Below, piece after piece: positions 1-10,928 of a stretch of DNA of 48,970 bases (within the stretch, counting starts at the first letter, position 1; the number at the start of each line of letters is the position of its first letter). This DNA is from Nemertoderma westbladi (Eukaryota; Xenacoelomorpha; Nemertodermatida; Nemertodermatidae). The notes under the pieces were generated by a model that was given only the letters and a program-made list of their open reading frames with translations, did no database searches and had not been told where the DNA came from. The stretch spans positions 1 to 48,970 of the forward strand of contig JAUCBJ010006786.1 of NCBI GenBank assembly GCA_032718475.1, given 5' to 3'. The translations under genes were made by a program, and so were the position numbers.

Positions 1-556
1 TGATATTCGATTCGTGAGATTAGGTAACAGTTATACTTTCGATAATTCAAGCAGTTTACGGTACAGCAGTATCTAGATAATTCAAGCAGTTTACGGTACA
101 GCAGTATCTATCCAAAAATGCCGGTGTTTCTGGCTTAGACAGCAATAACAACAAAGTATCAAGAAAAAACAGTAAGACTGAACACTCTCCTTATGATCGG
201 CAGAAAAGCTACACGTCGACAGGAAAAACCGCCCTGATTGGCCCAAGCCAAACAAAGAACCACGAGGCCAATGGCTGTTTCCATGTCAGCAACCAGCTGC
301 TAGATGTCGTAATATGAATCATCACGGCTAAACTGTGAAAGGTGGTTGATGCATTACAAGTTTTTTGTCTTACCATGTCCGCTAAAACACGTATATAGCA
401 GAATGATTTTTATGTCCGTTAAAACACCTGTAAAGGTACCTTGCGGGCGAGGGGAATATATATACAGTTAGAAAACCTTTTTTAGAGTATTCCAGCGCCT
501 GGGGGGAACTGGCCAGCATAGGCAAACGTATCAGTTATCCCACAAAAGCTTTTACA
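1..556 (-). mobile_element. Partial inverted LTR, diverged relative of the 2899-4128 LTR
   Basis: Read on the minus strand, this stretch begins with TGTAAAAGCTTTTG at 556 and follows the LTR at 2899 through the 'ggataactgatacg' and 'ctggccagttcc' blocks. Near position 10-60 it matches again at 'gtaacagtttatactttcgata'-like sequence. A 43-bp segment ending near 110 is duplicated (about 24-67 and 67-110). The other end lies outside the window, so solo LTR and complete element cannot be told apart. No gene is seen in it. Confidence 0.65.
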
Positions 557-1019
557 ACAGCGGCAAAATCCCCTGGTCACCCCCCGTGATGGAGTCTTTG
601 CTTGATGCCTCCCAAACTGACAACAATCCATACGTGGTTGCATATGCTAAAATAGTCTAATGAATCAGTCTTTGTTAACAAAACCTAGAATTTAGAGGCT
701 TTCTTAACAAAGCCGTCCGTTATCAAAGTTGGAACCTCGGTGGAAGATAAACAGGCGGAGGAAAGTGTAAAGATATCGATGAAGTGTGAGGGGGGGTACA
801 TAAAAATATGATTAAAGTACGCTTGATGAGTACATACGTACTATCCAGTAGGGAGGGAGGACCTTACCAGGTCGACGACGGGGGACTCGATTGGAGCCTT
901 CGTTCGTGTGGCGCTGGACTTTGTATGTCTGGAAGGCGACGCAGGCCTTAGCCCAGCTCGTCGCCTGTTTGGCAAGGCCGTGCCAGACAAAACGCTCTGA
1001 GACGAGTTTCCGAAACTCT
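557..1019. other. No recognisable gene
   Basis: Non-repetitive sequence. A 60-codon open frame on the minus strand (841-1023) has no recognisable family signature and is not called as a gene. Confidence 0.4.
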
Positions 1020-1260
1020 CCATATTTTTACTCTCGATATTTTTACTCTCGATAGTTTTACTCTCGATATTTTTACTCTTGATATTTTTACTCTCGATAT
1101 TTTTACTCTCGATATTTTTGATCTGTGATATTTTTACTTCCGATATTTTTTAATCGGGATATTTATCAATACTCGATATTTTTACTCTCGATATTTTTAC
1201 TCTCGATATTTTTACTCTCGATATTTTTACTGCCGATATTTTTCAAGTCTCGATATTAAT
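1020..1260. repeat. 15-bp minisatellite (CTCGATATTTTTACT)
   Basis: About 15 tandem copies of a unit close to CTCGATATTTTTACT, perfect in places and degenerate around 1115-1170. Confidence 0.9.
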
Positions 1261-1856
1261 CATCAATACCATGAACATTAATAAAAAAATTCGTAGAAAC
1301 TAGGCATAGGCCTACACCCCAGCCAAAGGGCATAGATGGGATGTTGTGACTTTACATTTATTAAGCGGAAATAGACTAGAGAGGATGAGGTATGTGCACT
1401 TGTGCAGTCACATCTCCCTCGAAACATCGCTCGAAGGATCTATTATATTCATTGTATTGTAATCGGCGTTCAATGTAGCAACTTATTGTAATTGGCCTTT
1501 GTAAAATATAGCTAATAATATTATCAATTGGCCTTTGTAAAATATACGATAGAAATTATGTAGTAATGGTGGGTTATAGGTTTCTTTGCGATAGAAAATG
1601 ATAAACCATATTGCCCAGCCCGCCCACCCAAAAGTGTTTCGTATTCGAATTTTACTCAGTGTGTATCTAGCATACTCACTCGGCGAAGTTAGTTTCGGGA
1701 CTAACTGGCCGAGGCGCAGGCCGCCAGATCTTGCTCGGGAGTGCCTCTGGCAAACATTCTGGGCGCGCTAACTCTGCCACCAGCTCTGCTAGCTAGTTCG
1801 GTAGCAGGCCGCCAGCCTTCACTCAAGGCCCACTACTTTGTGCCCTGTACAAAGTG
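1261..1856. other. No recognisable gene; left flank of the MULE transposon
   Basis: A GC-richer stretch around 1680-1810 holds two copies of 'caggccgccag' (about 1718 and 1806). No coding frame or RNA gene was recognised. Confidence 0.4.
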
Positions 1857-1865
1857 GCTCTAAGG
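1857..1865. repeat. 9-bp target-site duplication, left copy (GCTCTAAGG)
   Basis: GCTCTAAGG lies directly outside the terminal GGGAGTATACG and recurs exactly at 27428-27436 outside the other end. Nine bases is the usual Mutator-superfamily duplication length. Confidence 0.9.
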
Positions 1866-2227
1866 GGGAGTATACGTTGAGCATACACCAGGAGCATACA
1901 CCAGGGGCATACACCTGGAGCATACACCAGGAGCATACACCAGGGGCATACACCAGGTGCATACACCAGGAGCATACACCAGGTGCATACACCAGGAGCA
2001 TACACCAGGAGCATACACCAGGGGCATACACCAGGGGCATACACCAGGTGCATACACCAGGAGCATACACCAGGTGCATACACCAGGAGCATACACCAGG
2101 AGCATACACCAGGAGCATACACCAGGAGCATACACCAGGAGCATACACCAGGAGCATACACCAGGGGCATACACCAGGAGCATACACCAGGAGCATACAC
2201 CAGGAGCATACACCAGCAGCATACACA
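1866..2227 (+). repeat. Left MULE terminal inverted repeat: 13-bp minisatellite (GAGCATACACCAG)
   Basis: A 13-bp unique terminus is followed by about 27 tandem copies of GAGCATACACCAG from 1879, with recurrent variants at the GAG position (GGG, GTG). Because 13 is not a multiple of three and the unit lacks stops, every frame appears open. Those frames encode artefactual 13-residue repeats, not proteins. Confidence 0.95.
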
Positions 2228-2676
2228 GTGATATTAATATTAAAAATTATTATAGTGGAAATTATAATACTGGGAATTAGATCAACAAATCAATTTATTT
2301 GTTAAGTATAAGACGGTCGACCGACCCAGAAATAAAAAATGTAATTATTACGTGCTTATAAGCGAGGGGCCCAATAGGCCCCTTCTTCAGGTAATTTAAT
2401 TACACAGTAGGTTATATCCGTCTTATCATCAACATCAATATTTCGTATACTAAACAGTCAATCCAACTAAATACCTAATATATTAAATAACAAACATGTT
2501 ATTCAAATAACCATTTTCAAACTTTAAAAGGGAGACATTAAAAACTAAAAATTTTAAATACATTCAACAAATTATTGCTATAGTAGGCATATTTATTATA
2601 TTAAAATAGACCTTGTCAGACAACGAACGAGGTAGTTCAGTTTGAACCAATCTGAAAACCAAACCAACCAAACTGA
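2228..2676 (-). other. MULE 3' untranslated region
   Basis: This lies between the left minisatellite and the transposase stop. On the minus strand an AATAAA (complement at 2592-2597) falls about 80 bases after the stop at 2677. A short perfect hairpin, GGGGCC-CAATA-GGCCCC type, sits near 2367-2384. No other gene is seen. Confidence 0.55.
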
Positions 2677-2898
2677 TCAAACCAATCCGAAAGAACGGAT
2701 TTTATCTATTTGCTTGTTGTCTAAGTTGCGATACACTTTATTGGCAATATGCACGTCATCCAGACACAGTTTTGGAAACTTTAGTTTAAGACAACTCATT
2801 TGTAGATGAAACCAAACAGGTTCCTTGTAAACCGTAACTTTTACCAACTTAGATTCAGGGTCTGTAAATGATCTTCTACACCATGACTTGATGCAAAT
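2677..2898 (-). pseudogene. MULE transposase, C-terminal piece (73 codons and stop)
   Basis: Read leftward from 2898, the frame is open for 73 codons and ends at TGA (2679-2677). It continues in register from the piece ending at 18219: the shared target duplication CAAAT (ATTTG on this strand) supplies the junction codon. It contains a Cys-Ile-Lys-Ser-Trp-Cys motif and a Lys/Leu-rich region with Cys residues, as in C-termini of animal MULE-like proteins. It was separated from the rest of the gene by the LTR element at 2899-18218. Confidence 0.75.
2894..2898. repeat. 5-bp target-site duplication of the LTR element (CAAAT), left copy
   Basis: CAAAT directly precedes the LTR start TGTAAAAG and is repeated at 18219-18223 directly after the 3' LTR end CGCGAACA. 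BEL/Pao elements typically duplicate 5 bp. Confidence 0.85.
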
Positions 2899-4128
2899 TG
2901 TAAAAGCTTTTGTGGGATAACTGATACGTTTGCCTTTGCTGGCCAGTTCCCCCCCAGTCGCTAGAATACTCTCAAAGGGATTTATAACTAAAATAGTGCA
3001 AGCTACCAGCTTATTGGCTGATGTGCTGTACGGAGATATCTGGGCTCAGTTTAATCGGCCAACTAGCTTAGAGAGGTTGCCTTAGCCTTGCTGTTCGTGT
3101 CAGCCAATAGAATTTGCGTAGGCGTTGATTTCGACCTATCCCAGCGCTACTGAACTGAATTTCCTATCTCACTGCTCATCCTCTGTGTTGAACGGGGCTT
3201 CGTGGAATAAGAGTTTTTGGTATACTCGTATAGTAGTAGTAGTCATATGATTTTATATGATTCTGTTGTTGTGTTCCCATTTTCGCCATAACACCGGCTT
3301 TTGGGAAGAACTCTAGTAAAACTGCTTAAATTATCGAAAGTATAAACTGTTACCTCACTAACTAACTTAAATCACCTAATTAATCAATCGAATCGAAAGA
3401 ACTCACTAACTCACTTAATTTAACTGCATTAATCATATTGTTTGTACTGTTATTTACCGTCAGTTATTAATTGTACCTATTTGTTGATGGAAATATTGCT
3501 CTTTGGATAATACGGATAAATCACCCAAATTTCCCAATTTTCTTGATACACTACAGGTTAGAGAGACCGGCTATACATAACAATTGCGATTTATATTAAT
3601 GTGGTGTGTATTGAATCTAATGTTATTTAGCAGACACTACATGAGTCAATTACTGCTCTCTTTATGTGTGATCAAATATACTGACGGTCGGCAGAATAGT
3701 GTGTATGATTGTGATTGGTAACAAAGTATTTCCTAAAGAATACGCTTTATACTTTAATCATAAGCGGTATCGTTGCGTTTTGGTATAAGTCTTAGTTCTG
3801 TTTAAATAGATAGAGCGCCACGCCCTAAAGGAACTGTTAATATTTCCCGAAAACCAATAATATCTGTCAGAGATTAATTATTAACGATCTATCGAATAAT
3901 ACAGTAAGTTTACACTGCAACCTTATACTGCAATAATAAAATTTAAGCATCCGAATTCAGCCTCCCGGGTGTAGATCCATCGGGTGAATGATCGCGCATG
4001 GGCTGACTTCGGCTAATGTTTTGTGTATTAGCATAAATTGTTGTCGTATGCTAAAGGTGTTTTAATTAACTAAAAGACATATAAATTTTGGCAGGTTAAA
4101 CTGCTAAAGGTCTTCAAAAGCGCGAACA
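2899..4128 (+). repeat. 5' long terminal repeat
   Basis: 1230 bp from TGTAAAAGCTTTTG to AAAGCGCGAACA. The ends agree with the inverted solo LTR at 30161-31466 and the partial LTR at 1-556. The direct repeat with the 3' copy extends 67 bp further left (2832-2898 equals 16922-16988). Those 67 bp belong to the MULE gene, not to the LTR. Confidence 0.9.
3935..3940 (+). promoter_or_regulatory. Candidate LTR polyadenylation signal (AATAAA)
   Basis: AATAAA near the 3' part of the LTR. The equivalent in the 3' LTR is at 18025-18030, where it could serve 3' end formation of the element transcript. Confidence 0.45.
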
Positions 4129-6308
4129 GTAACAGTTTATAATCTTATTGCAGTAGGCAATAAGGTTGCAAAATACCGTAGTGACTGGTAAAACTGAACC
4201 GGTACTTCTGTAGGTCAGTAGGCCTAACTGTCATCACCGGTACCGGTACTGCTGTACAAGTACATTTAGTATTATTCGATTTTGATTATTGTATACTGGT
4301 AGGTCTTAGTACTTAATCAGGGACTGCAGCCCTGAATTTTTATTGAGATTTTACCTATTTCTGTCGGTTTTATTTCCTAGTAGGCTAATATTGAGCAGAA
4401 GGCGTGTGACCCTGCTCAGATTGTTCAGATAATTGTAGGCTGAGCTGCTGTCTGACTGTTGTTGAGTTTGGAGAGATTACGGCGTGTGTAGAGTTTGTCT
4501 GATAAAGTGCCGTTAGTAAGTTGGGGCAGCCATATGCGGTAAGGTCAATCCCCTCTTAAAGAATAAGTCGTACTACCGTGTTAGAACGCATACTAACTAA
4601 CAGTTTCAGAGTCTGCATATACTGTAGTTTATTTAGGCTTGATCGTAGTCTGCCAGTGTTTTAGCCTGTGTTTGTTTGTGTGGTCTGTTCAGGTACCGTA
4701 ATAGTTATTACTCAAATATTTGTAGGCTGGATTGTTGTCTAGCTATTTTTAGGTCTGAAGGGATTGCTGCGTGTGTAGAGTTGGTCTGATAAAGTGCCGT
4801 TAGTAAGTTGGGGCAGCCATAAGCTGTAAGGTCAATCCCCTCTTAAAGAGTAAGTCGTACTACCGTATTAGAACGCATACTAACTAACAGTTTCAGAATC
4901 TGCACATACTGTAGTTTGTTTAGGCTTGATAGTAGTTTGCCAGCGTTTGGTTTGTATTTGTTTGAGTATTCTGTACGGGTAGCGTAATATTTATTATTCA
5001 GAGTTTATGCGATTATTCGCAACATTCATGTCCCCAAGTTTATTCCTACAGTAATTGTGCTTGTTATACATACCGTTATAGTTAAACTAACCCCGGTACT
5101 ACATCAGGGCTGCTCGGCGTAGGTAAAGACTGGAGATTTTGTGCTTCGGTCACTCCAGCAGATGCCGTGGTTCTTTTAACTGTTCAAGTATATTTAACTA
5201 CTGATTATTTGTTATACCGGTACTTGTACCTAATTTAGGGTTTAGTGTACAGTGCTTTCCGAAGTAATTAGTGTAGGCAGTATATTTGTGTTGTAAAGTG
5301 GTTGATAGGCACATTCGTTAGCTCTATTAGCTTCTGGGTAGGAACAATCCGTGATACATAACGTAGTACCTATAGCGATACGGTTATAGGTCGTCAGGCG
5401 GTGGTATTTTCCTATCTGGACAGTACAATATATTTACTACTTATTATTTCAAATACCGTAGTACCCTGTCCGTTGTAATAACCAGAATTCTAACCCTTTG
5501 TTAGGCTGGTTTGTAGACTTCCTGTAAAATTACCCTAAAAATTTCGTACGTAATATTTTGTTGTGTTTAATTAGAGAATTAATCTCATCAGTATCGTAAG
5601 TAATTTGTAGTATTAAGTAACTTAGGTAAATTAGAATTATCAGTTTTAGTGTCAAATAAATAGCACTTCACTGAGAGGCGTTCAGCTTCTGTGTAGTGAC
5701 TCCCCCAGAAATAATAACATTTATTTCAAATATTGACAAAAACCCATATAAACGGGTATATAAATATTATAAATCAAATCAAACGATTTATAAATAGTAG
5801 GCTTGTCATACAACAACTAGGTCTCACTACCAGTTGGACTACTACTTAAACAACGGTAATAAAGTAAGTTAAAGTAGCTAAGTAACCTTAAAATATTCAG
5901 GAATTCAATTATTCTAAAAATAATTGACATACCGGTACTCACTATAGGCTTATTATATTTATCTCTATAAATTTGAGCTGAAATCATACCGGTACTCTGT
6001 AATTAATTCTAGTTCATAATTATACTTATATACTATAAGTGTAAGCTGTATACCGGTATTCACTATAGGCCTACTATATATATGTATATATTTGTGCTAA
6101 ATTATATACCGGTACTCTGTGACAAATCTAGTCTGTAATAATACTTATATATATTATAAGCATACCGGTATTCTAATATATTGTATATATATCACGTTAC
6201 CCTGAGTAACGGTACCGGTAATAAATCGCTAGGCTTGCGGTCATACTGAATTACTAGACTTGCTTTAACTGAAAATATAGTAGTAGACATTCAACTGTAT
6301 AACTAAAC
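4129..6308 (+). other. LTR element leader, non-coding, with tandem duplications
   Basis: No coding frame. It contains a 287-bp tandem duplication (about 4434-4720 and 4721-5007, sharing 'gataaagtgccgttagtaag'). It also has a roughly 120-bp duplicated segment (about 5932-6175) rich in the palindrome TACCGGTA. Short TACCGGTAC motifs recur throughout. Confidence 0.7.
4434..5007 (+). repeat. 287-bp tandem duplication in the leader
   Basis: Two copies at an offset of 287 bp. The centre (GTGCCGTTAGTAAGTTGGGG) is exact and the edges are diverged. Confidence 0.85.
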
Positions 6309-9300
6309 ATGTCTGACACTCAGCAAAACCTGTCAGACAGTCTGATCGATACAACTATTTGTGATTCAGATAGGAGTGTGGAGCGAATAAGAAAGGAGTT
6401 CGGCTCACCTCCTACTGTAAAAAAGGTCATCCCTCCAGTAGTATCAGACCCTAGGCTAGTCCACCATAGGTCCATCATAGGCACTCGGGCACAGGTAAAA
6501 CGGGACCAAGAGGCAGTTGTCCTATCGCAGCAACATCTTGGTCAAGAACCTACTTCCCAGCGACCCGATAGCTCCAGCAGTTCGGATACTGTAGAGTTGA
6601 CTCCCGAACATGGAGTGCAGATGGCTGATACAGTCTACTCGGACCCCCTTCTTACTCTTCCTGCTGCAGTGCTAACTACTATATTCATTGCGGTGGAGGA
6701 ACATCAAGCCGACTGGGCGAAGAATAAGCGAGCGACCCAAGATAATTACGCGGGATACGCCAGGGAAGAATTGATATCTATTGTTGAATCACAATGGAAC
6801 TTTCCCGGACTCGGACTTCCATTGGATCTGTCCGAGGCTACTTGGGAAGATATACACAGGATGGGAGTGGCTAAAGATACAATGGATCCAGCTGTTTGGA
6901 AGAGGTCGGCAGCAGGATATGTGCAGGGATTCTTCGGATCCTTGGATCGATTGGAAGAACAACTGTTTCGACAACCTCACGGACCTCAAGAGCAGGAAGA
7001 GTTACTATATCAAATACGCGAAAGAACCCTACGCATACGACTAATCCTCTCAGCCTTTGAGGAAACTTCCAAAAGAAGACAAGACACGTCGCTGCAGGTT
7101 GCTGTCAAAACTTGGTTACATCGGGTAGATCTCAAAGTCCAGGAAACGGCCCAGTGGAAATCCCAGCTGGCTGAGAGATCAACCTATGAAGAACCAACTG
7201 ATGTCACCCTTTCTCAAGCGAAAAGCGAAGAGGCCGCCGAGGAACCGCGAACTAGAGACGCTATCGACATTTATTTGTCCGACTATCAGCGATTCCTAGG
7301 AGACGAAGAGTTGAGGAGACGGCTGTCTGGACTTTCCCCTAATAGTGAAGGAACCAAGCTTGTGTTGGACTCAATCGATGCCGAAATGTTAGCTGCAAAC
7401 CAAGCTGAATGTGATGAAAAACTCCGCCTCACTAGAGTCCGAGAAGAACAAATAAAGAAAAGAAGGATAGAGGAACAAAAGGCGGCGGCTATGGCAGATG
7501 CAGAAGCAGAAAGAAAAGCAGCAAAGGCGGCGGCTATAGCAGATGCAGAAGCAGAAAGAAAAGCAGCAAAGGCGGTGGCTATGGCAGATGCAGAAGCAGA
7601 AAGAAAGGCAGCAAAGGCAGTGGCAGAAGCAGAAAGGAGAGCATCTGAGCAGACTACCCAACTGGAGTTGGAAAATCTGCAAGAGACACAAGACAGTATA
7701 AATAAACAGTTTACTGCTAATCAAATGCAGATGATGAGAAAATCTACTCCCAAGCGCCAGGGATACACATCCTCGGAGGAAGGCGATACTACCGATCCTG
7801 AAGGCGGAGGAAATAGATCTCATCTAAGTAGGCGTAGAAAAACATATTACCGTCGCAAATTGCCTGATTTGCCCCCAGCTGTTAAAAGACAGCTAACTAG
7901 CACAGACTTAGGTAGTGCAGAACCCATAGAACAATTTATCCAGGTCAAAAGACTCCCTACTATAGTCGATGAACCTGAAATAATTAGGCCTGTTGTTCCC
8001 AAAGTCACTTCTGTGCTAGAGACCCCTACACTTCCAGAGCTTAACTCTAAATTCCCTTTACATAGTACTACACTGCCTGTACCCGGTGGAACAGTCCATG
8101 CAAATACCCCTGTCCAGATAGCAGAGAGAGAAATCAATAATTTGTCTCCCGTCGTCCCGCGTCAGCCCGCTACTATGTTGGCGACTCCCGCTTCGGCGGT
8201 TGAGTGGGTGGAAGAGGGACGGCGGGGGATGAATCTCCTGCTAGGACAGATGCAGGAGACTGTCCACCAACTTAAGGGAACAGTGAGGGAAGGTAGAGCA
8301 GAGTTGCAAGAAGTGCAGCAAAGTATCGCGCTAGAACGCGACAAATTAGTCAATATACAAAAAGGCATACCAATACCCCCTGTAACATTGTGTCAACCCG
8401 TTAGGTCTGAAGTATTACATGCGCAAGGTGTGGAGCCTACACGCATCTATACTGCTAGTGAAGTTGAAACTCCTATAGCAAACCCTATTAAGGGTGATTA
8501 TAGACCTGTTATTAATGATATTCCCTATAGACCTGATAATGATCCGAGAAATTTGTATACCGATAATTCGATATTAAATAACACGATGGCCCAAGAAAGC
8601 TTTACGCGTCAGATGGCTAGAACAGAAGCCCGCCAAGCGGTCAAAGTGGGAGAGATCGTCAAATTCAATGGAGATGAGATGAAATGGTTACCTTTCAACG
8701 AATATTACAAAGATAGCATACAGAACTCTGTACTATCTAACGGAGAGAAACTTAGATTCCTCATCAAGTGCTTGGAAGGACCTCCCAAGTTAATGGCGTT
8801 AAAGTTTATTGGACATCCAGATGGATTAAGACAAGTTTGGGATACATTAAACATCAGGTATGGTAACAAGGATAACATAGCTAAGTATTTGTATGCAAAA
8901 TTAGTAGCCCCCCGACACTTCCTTAGTAGTGGGATTATAGAGTTTTCCGATGAAATTCAAGAGATCTGTAGACAACTGGACTGGTTAGGTAAGTCGCACG
9001 AATACCAGAGTTCCATGGTTATTGGAGCCGTAGTCTCTACTTTACCAAAGGGTGGAGTATGTACACGCTGGGACAAGAAAGTGTTGTACATGAATGAACA
9101 ACAACGACGAAGTCCTACCATGGCTGATCTCATGTCTTTCTTAGATGGTGAAGTCAAACTACAACTCATCAAGCAGTCCAGAGAGAAAACATCGGAAAAT
9201 AAGGTAAGTGAGAAACCCACTTCTAGGAGAAGAGTAACACCGGTGTGTTACACTGACGACGGCGAAAGCCAAGCTTCCCAAGAAGAGGACAGCGGGAAAG

Positions 9301-10928
9301 ATACAGATCGATCGTATTATGTTGACAAAACCTCCAAGGACGTAAGTAAATACAAAGCTCGAACCAATAATAGGAGAGAACAAGTTACTAAGACCCCTCC
9401 TCAGTCTCCTAGCAGAATGCGCGGAAGAAAGCCCGAAGAAAGAATGAGAGTGCATCAGACTACCCAAGGTAAAGTAAGTAATATAAAACCTAACTGTGCG
9501 CTGTGCGACGGGACCCACCGTTTGAGTGCGTGTGCGGAATTTCTAAAGAAATCACTTATAGACAGACGTACCGTTGTGTGGGACAAGCGGTTATGCTATA
9601 ATTGCCTCAGACCAGGACACCAACGGCGAACCTGTTACTCCGACATAAAGTGTGAAAAGTGTGGTGCGAAACATCACATCTTGTTACATAGTGAGTTCGA
9701 ACGAGACAAGCCGAGTCAGGTAAGTGAGTCCGAACTACATGTCCAATTCAGTGATGTAAACGACACTGATCAGGAGTCTGAGATGGAAGGATTCTATACT
9801 GACGAATTCTCCGACGCCAATGAATCCTGTTATCTAATAAACACCACGGTGTATCGAGCACTTACTTACGAAAAGGACATCAACGAGGAGTTTCCCCCTA
9901 CTACTTTTACCAAACAATCATCTTGGAAAGCTCCAACTTCCAACGTAGGAATCAGAGAATTTCCTGTAGTTCAGGTAAGAGTTCACGGTATTAACAAAAG
10001 CTACATAGTGAACGCCCTACTTGACTCAGGCAGCACAGGAACCTTCATCGATCAAGAACTAGCCGAAGATATCTTTGCTGGACAACCCAAGTTCCGGACT
10101 AAATTGAATATGTCAGGAATTATGCAGGTTTTGAAATCTACCCTGATGGCAGATTACTATGTAGGTGTGTTGTCCACCCCCCAGGATAAGTTAGGAACAC
10201 AAGGTGTAAGGTCAGTAAAAATGGTGGCTATAAAGAACTTCGCTACTACCCAAGCAGACCTTTATAATTGGGATGAGGATGAGAGCATCCAACATCTTAA
10301 GATACCTCGATTCCAGACAGATTATCCTGGAGTGCAAATACTCATCGGCCAAAACGCGCACGAGGCGCTCGAAACATTAGAGAAACGGCCTGCTCAACCA
10401 CAGCCATTACAAACTTATGCGGTAAGAACTAGAGTAGGTTGGTACTTCACTGGCCCTTCCCGTAGAACTCTCAAAGAGAGATTACCTCAACAACAGGTAT
10501 ACCAAGTAAAGGAATGGGAAGTGGAGAGCAGTGATGTGGACGATCCAACTGAGGGAACACCATACTCCTCAGATAATGACGATATTAACTCCAATGTAGA
10601 TCAATGGAGACATTGCCTTGGGACGATTAATCCAGCCGACATCGCTTCCAGAGGAGCAACTCCTCAAGAACTGATAGATACTCCAGGCTGGTTAGGTGGA
10701 TCCGACTCCTTAAGTAAAGAAGAAGAAGAATGGCCTCCTCATCTTACCACGGCAGAAATTAGACAGGCCAAGGGAGCGGAGAAAGTAACACCACAACTCA
10801 ATCGCCCAGCTAGTCGTTTATGTTTACTGGAAAGAGACCGAAAACTGTCCGAAAACTATGGAAGGCAAGATACTCTTCCTACGACTACTTCCCTAATCCG
10901 ACAAATATCTAGGGACTCCATAACGTGA
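6309..10928 (+). CDS. gag-pro: BEL/Pao Gag-protease polyprotein with in-frame loss of polymerase
   Basis: An intact 1539-codon frame. The N-terminal part is charged; residues about 391-446 hold three 15-residue Ala/Glu/Lys coiled-coil repeats around 'ADAEAERKAAKA'. The Pao-type Gag domain (DUF1759-like) is at about 780-930. Zinc-binding motifs at about 1060-1130 include an exact C-x2-C-x4-H-x4-C (starting CYNC). The aspartic protease (DUF1758-like) has the LLDSGSTGTFID active site at about 1237, then LIGQN and TRVGWYFTG. After roughly residue 1410 the frame passes straight to 'WRHCLGTINPADIASRG', normally found after RNase H. Reverse transcriptase and RNase H are therefore missing without a frame break. 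The last 60 residues precede where integrase would begin; the frame stops at 10928. Family assignment is firm; the deletion is inferred from known domain order. Confidence 0.9.
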   Translation: MSDTQQNLSDSLIDTTICDSDRSVERIRKEFGSPPTVKKVIPPVVSDPRLVHHRSIIGTRAQVKRDQEAVVLSQQHLGQEPTSQRPDSSSSSDTVELTPEHGVQMADTVYSDPLLTLPAAVLTTIFIAVEEHQADWAKNKRATQDNYAGYAREELISIVESQWNFPGLGLPLDLSEATWEDIHRMGVAKDTMDPAVWKRSAAGYVQGFFGSLDRLEEQLFRQPHGPQEQEELLYQIRERTLRIRLILSAFEETSKRRQDTSLQVAVKTWLHRVDLKVQETAQWKSQLAERSTYEEPTDVTLSQAKSEEAAEEPRTRDAIDIYLSDYQRFLGDEELRRRLSGLSPNSEGTKLVLDSIDAEMLAANQAECDEKLRLTRVREEQIKKRRIEEQKAAAMADAEAERKAAKAAAIADAEAERKAAKAVAMADAEAERKAAKAVAEAERRASEQTTQLELENLQETQDSINKQFTANQMQMMRKSTPKRQGYTSSEEGDTTDPEGGGNRSHLSRRRKTYYRRKLPDLPPAVKRQLTSTDLGSAEPIEQFIQVKRLPTIVDEPEIIRPVVPKVTSVLETPTLPELNSKFPLHSTTLPVPGGTVHANTPVQIAEREINNLSPVVPRQPATMLATPASAVEWVEEGRRGMNLLLGQMQETVHQLKGTVREGRAELQEVQQSIALERDKLVNIQKGIPIPPVTLCQPVRSEVLHAQGVEPTRIYTASEVETPIANPIKGDYRPVINDIPYRPDNDPRNLYTDNSILNNTMAQESFTRQMARTEARQAVKVGEIVKFNGDEMKWLPFNEYYKDSIQNSVLSNGEKLRFLIKCLEGPPKLMALKFIGHPDGLRQVWDTLNIRYGNKDNIAKYLYAKLVAPRHFLSSGIIEFSDEIQEICRQLDWLGKSHEYQSSMVIGAVVSTLPKGGVCTRWDKKVLYMNEQQRRSPTMADLMSFLDGEVKLQLIKQSREKTSENKVSEKPTSRRRVTPVCYTDDGESQASQEEDSGKDTDRSYYVDKTSKDVSKYKARTNNRREQVTKTPPQSPSRMRGRKPEERMRVHQTTQGKVSNIKPNCALCDGTHRLSACAEFLKKSLIDRRTVVWDKRLCYNCLRPGHQRRTCYSDIKCEKCGAKHHILLHSEFERDKPSQVSESELHVQFSDVNDTDQESEMEGFYTDEFSDANESCYLINTTVYRALTYEKDINEEFPPTTFTKQSSWKAPTSNVGIREFPVVQVRVHGINKSYIVNALLDSGSTGTFIDQELAEDIFAGQPKFRTKLNMSGIMQVLKSTLMADYYVGVLSTPQDKLGTQGVRSVKMVAIKNFATTQADLYNWDEDESIQHLKIPRFQTDYPGVQILIGQNAHEALETLEKRPAQPQPLQTYAVRTRVGWYFTGPSRRTLKERLPQQQVYQVKEWEVESSDVDDPTEGTPYSSDNDDINSNVDQWRHCLGTINPADIASRGATPQELIDTPGWLGGSDSLSKEEEEWPPHLTTAEIRQAKGAEKVTPQLNRPASRLCLLERDRKLSENYGRQDTLPTTTSLIRQISRDSIT

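Noticed and set aside
841-1023. 60-codon Arg/Ser-rich minus-strand frame
   Set aside because: Short, with no recognisable family and no coding context.
1819-2305. Several overlapping open frames on both strands encoding HTPGAYTR- or YAPGVCSWCM-type repeats
   Set aside because: They result from a stop-free 13-bp minisatellite that is open in all frames; they form the transposon terminus.
2832-4128. LTR of 1297 bp starting at 2832
   Set aside because: The direct repeat is that long, but the first 67 bp are MULE coding sequence. The TG start at 2899, the CAAAT duplication and the heads of three other copies fix the LTR start.
7389-9518. Minus-strand frames within gag-pro
   Set aside because: They lie opposite an intact 1539-codon frame with recognised domains.
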